Source: Candidatus Pacearchaeota archaeon (GTDB lineage Archaea; Nanobdellota; Nanobdellia; Pacearchaeales; GW2011-AR1). Taken from it: a stretch of 8,173 nucleotides of DNA. The position numbers and the translations under genes are program-made. The DNA is taken from positions 1 through 8,173 of the forward strand of contig RFLC01000014.1 in NCBI GenBank assembly GCA_003694055.1, read 5' to 3'. The notes below the pieces were generated by a model. It was not told the DNA's origin. It saw nothing but the letters and a program-made list of their open reading frames with translations, and made no database searches. Numbering within the stretch: position 1 is the first letter of the stretch; each line of letters begins with the position of its first letter. Shown here one piece after another: positions 6,533 through 8,173 of the stretch.

Positions 6533-6578
6533 CAGGTTAGTTCCGCATTGAATTGCTCCCCTCTCTAACCCTAACCTG
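6533..6578. repeat. 8-bp inverted repeat downstream of the secretion operon
   Basis: CAGGTTAG at 6533-6540 pairs with CTAACCTG at 6571-6578, leaving a 30-base loop. It lies between the operon stop and the next promoter. It could be a transcript 3'-end hairpin or chance; there is no U-tract behind it. Confidence 0.2.
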
Positions 6579-6712
6579 CCAAGTTGTGCAAACATTCTAT
6601 CAACATCAAAATCACTATCAAACTAAGTGCACAACTATCACAACCAAACAAGTTCAGAACAAAACGCTGCCAAACCTATCTTTGCGATACTCTATCAGTT
6701 CCGAGACAATTA

Positions 6713-6720
6713 TTTATATT
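6713..6720 (+). promoter_or_regulatory. TATA box of the peptidase-like gene
   Basis: TTTATATT is centred about 25 bp before the ATG at 6742, with no Shine-Dalgarno sequence between them. It predicts a leaderless transcript independent of the secretion operon and supports the start chosen for the next gene. Confidence 0.65.
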
Positions 6721-6741
6721 TGCCTGCCTAAAAAGAATAAC

Positions 6742-8173
6742 ATGCTCATTGAAGAAAAAACGCACTCAGACCAAACCTGGGAAGATTTCAACAGATGGAA
6801 AGTTTTGCCGCAAAGTTGGAAAGATGATGTAGACCGCTCGCTCCACAATGTCCTTGCATCCAATCGCTCGCTCATTGAAAGAGTAAGGTTAGCTGTAGAG
6901 AGAATCTCTGAGATTTCTCCAGAAAGATTTTCTTCAGAACTAGAGAGTGCATGGATGCACCACAACAACTTCTACAGAACAATGCACTACTTTCTAAGAA
7001 GTTTGCCTCTCGACTCCCATCCGTCCGCCTCCCAGACGAGAGAAATTGAAAGATTGCTTTCCGATATGGCCTATGTTGACACCATCACACTAATTTACTC
7101 GCTCGCGATAAAGAAAATTCTTTCACGCTCTCAAAACGCAGTTCAGCCATTTAGGTCGTTTTATTTTGAATACTTGCTGGACCATTGCAAACTATCTGAA
7201 GGGCAACTCGACGCAAAAGATGTGCTTCGCAAGTACCATGCAAACTCGCACGAGCTATTCGAACAAAGAAAGAAAAAAGGAGTGCTTAAGGCAGTATTTG
7301 AAGAGGGATTAGGCAGGGACAAACTCGAGCAGTTGCAGCAAGCCAGAGAGAGTTTGTTCCTAGAGACATTTTACCACCACTACCTCGGAAAGCCTGAAAG
7401 ACACAAAGCACTGGTCAGAATCTCAACAATCGACAACTTTGATGAATACGTTTACCTTTACAACTTAGAGGGTGTTGAGGGGTTTGCATTAAGAGAGTAT
7501 GCAGTTGCCAAAGGATTAATTGAAAGCAAACAGGATGGCTTAGATTACTTCTACGCCCCAAGAGTGAGAGTACGCGCATCTAACCCTAACAAGTCCCCTC
7601 ATGTAAACAAACAAATTGCAAGCTACTCGCAAACAACTCATGAAACTTGCGTTGCAACATCCCTAATGGTTGGCTTAGCGATTTTGTACGGAGAAAAAGT
7701 CAGTCGTGAAAGGGAAATGGAACTTTACAAAAAAATGCGCTCAGAACACCTGCCAGGTGTGCCATTCTCAAAAGCTGCCGCACGATTAACTACGCTCTAC
7801 CCTTCTCTTGAACTTGTTTTAATCCACGACAACCCTGAATTTTTCGATGAGAGTGGAGTGGCAAGAATTGCAGGAGAAGCAGGAAAGCGTGCAGTGGGCG
7901 AGTATAGAGAATGGGCAAAAAAAGCCAAGGAAAGAAAAGCGCGTATATTGGTTGCAAATCCGAGTAAAATGGTTGATGAAATGTACAAACTGCTCGAGAG
8001 AGGAGGCGTGTGCATGGTAGCAACATCCCTCGGAGGAAATGTTCTTCACAGCGAGTTAGCTCTTGGCTTTTCCGACGATAGACTAAGAATTTACGACCCT
8101 CTTGCTGGAGAAACCCGTGCACTTTCGAAGGGTGAGCTAGAGAAAAAAATGCGCACTCCAATCGGTTCTTGGG
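6742..8173 (+). CDS. large protein with C-terminal papain/C39-like cysteine peptidase domain (3' end outside window)
   Basis: The frame is open from the ATG at 6742 to the window edge, giving 477 visible residues and no stop. Residues ~1-290 are charged, mostly helical and unrecognised, without a signal peptide or membrane segment, so a cytosolic protein is likely. From ~290 the sequence fits a papain-fold peptidase of the C39-like type: Q297 in SYSQTTHETC, the nucleophile C303 followed by a hydrophobic helix (VATSLMVGLAILYG), H436 in NVLHSELALGFSDD and D452 in RIYDPLAGETRALSKGELE. The Gln six residues before the Cys is the papain oxyanion-hole spacing, and the H-x(n)-YDP-x-x-G ending is characteristic of C39-like domains. 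About 130 residues separate Cys and His, longer than in compact C39 domains, with a Lys/Arg-rich helical insertion near 385-402. There is no adjacent ABC transporter, so a bacteriocin-processing role is not supported. The start is set by the TATA box. The domain ends soon after the window, so little is probably missing. Confidence 0.8.
   Translation, partial: MLIEEKTHSDQTWEDFNRWKVLPQSWKDDVDRSLHNVLASNRSLIERVRLAVERISEISPERFSSELESAWMHHNNFYRTMHYFLRSLPLDSHPSASQTREIERLLSDMAYVDTITLIYSLAIKKILSRSQNAVQPFRSFYFEYLLDHCKLSEGQLDAKDVLRKYHANSHELFEQRKKKGVLKAVFEEGLGRDKLEQLQQARESLFLETFYHHYLGKPERHKALVRISTIDNFDEYVYLYNLEGVEGFALREYAVAKGLIESKQDGLDYFYAPRVRVRASNPNKSPHVNKQIASYSQTTHETCVATSLMVGLAILYGEKVSREREMELYKKMRSEHLPGVPFSKAAARLTTLYPSLELVLIHDNPEFFDESGVARIAGEAGKRAVGEYREWAKKAKERKARILVANPSKMVDEMYKLLERGGVCMVATSLGGNVLHSELALGFSDDRLRIYDPLAGETRALSKGELEKKMRTPIGSW

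Larger units (their letters stand above)
6471..6741. other. spacer between the operon and the peptidase gene
   Basis: No gene is supported here. The stretch contains the promoter of the downstream gene (6713-6720). It also holds an 8-bp inverted repeat, CAGGTTAG at 6533-6540 and CTAACCTG at 6571-6578, with a 30-base loop, beginning about 63 bases after the operon stop. This could fold into a hairpin but has no T-run after it, so a terminator is not claimed. On the minus strand a frame reads protein-like from about 6625 through the spacer into the antisense of the operon's last gene, without a correctly placed TATA box. No tRNA features were found. Confidence 0.5.

Noticed and set aside
6561..6578. 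Telomere-like TAACCCTAACC run
   Set aside because: It is a single short occurrence without tandem repetition, in a prokaryotic context.
6584..6832. 82-residue plus-strand frame overlapping the start of the peptidase-like gene
   Set aside because: It spans the TATA box at 6713-6720, has poor composition and is out of frame with the long peptidase-like gene.
7790..8161. 123-residue and shorter minus-strand frames opposite the peptidase domain
   Set aside because: They are antisense shadows rich in Leu, Phe, Ser and Cys, with no start signals, and they lie opposite a frame with catalytic motifs.
1..8173. CRISPR array, insertion sequence, tRNA or rRNA
   Set aside because: Looked for regularly spaced repeats, transposase motifs with terminal inverted repeats, and tRNA T-loop signatures by eye; none was found.

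Overview
The window looks like archaeal DNA. The evidence is a FlaI/TadA-type archaeal secretion ATPase followed by two archaeal GspF/FlaJ-like membrane proteins, plus AT-rich TATA boxes centred about 25 bp upstream of start codons with no leader or Shine-Dalgarno sequence. No lineage marker (rRNA, ribosomal protein) is present. A small-genome DPANN-type or similar uncultivated archaeon is a plausible guess, not a demonstrated assignment.

Layout from left to right. Positions 1-332 are very AT-rich (77 G/C in the first 300 bases by hand count) and carry no complete gene. They hold a probable promoter and start codon of a gene leaving the window on the minus strand, and a 71-codon stretch of protein-like minus-strand reading that lacks a start and may be a decayed gene. 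Then come a small hypothetical protein (333-752, +), a short-chain dehydrogenase/reductase (762-1439, -) converging on it, and a Tat-type lipoprotein with a Ser/Gly linker (1519-2325, -). A 181-bp divergent promoter region separates these from the main unit.

That main unit is a tight four-gene operon on the plus strand (2507-6470). It encodes a two-pass membrane protein with a cytoplasmic winged-helix-like domain, a secretion/pilus ATPase with an extra Lys/Ala-rich N-terminal tail, and two different GspF/TadB/TadC-like platform proteins. Gaps are 1 bp, 1 bp and an ATGA overlap, so the products probably form one complex: a motor plus a heterodimeric inner-membrane platform of a type IV filament (pilus or Tad-like) machine. 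No prepilin or prepilin peptidase is visible in the window, so the filament subunit must lie elsewhere.

After a 271-bp spacer with its own TATA box, a long open reading frame runs from 6742 off the right edge. Its last ~180 visible residues carry a papain/C39-like cysteine peptidase signature (Q297, C303, H436, D452) behind about 290 residues of unrecognised, mostly helical sequence. This is the least familiar and most interesting gene here.

Six independent transcription starts (20-, 333+, 1439-, 2325-, 2507+, 6742+) all place a TATA-like box 24-27 bp from the start codon. This points to leaderless mRNAs as the rule in this genome and was used to choose the start codons.
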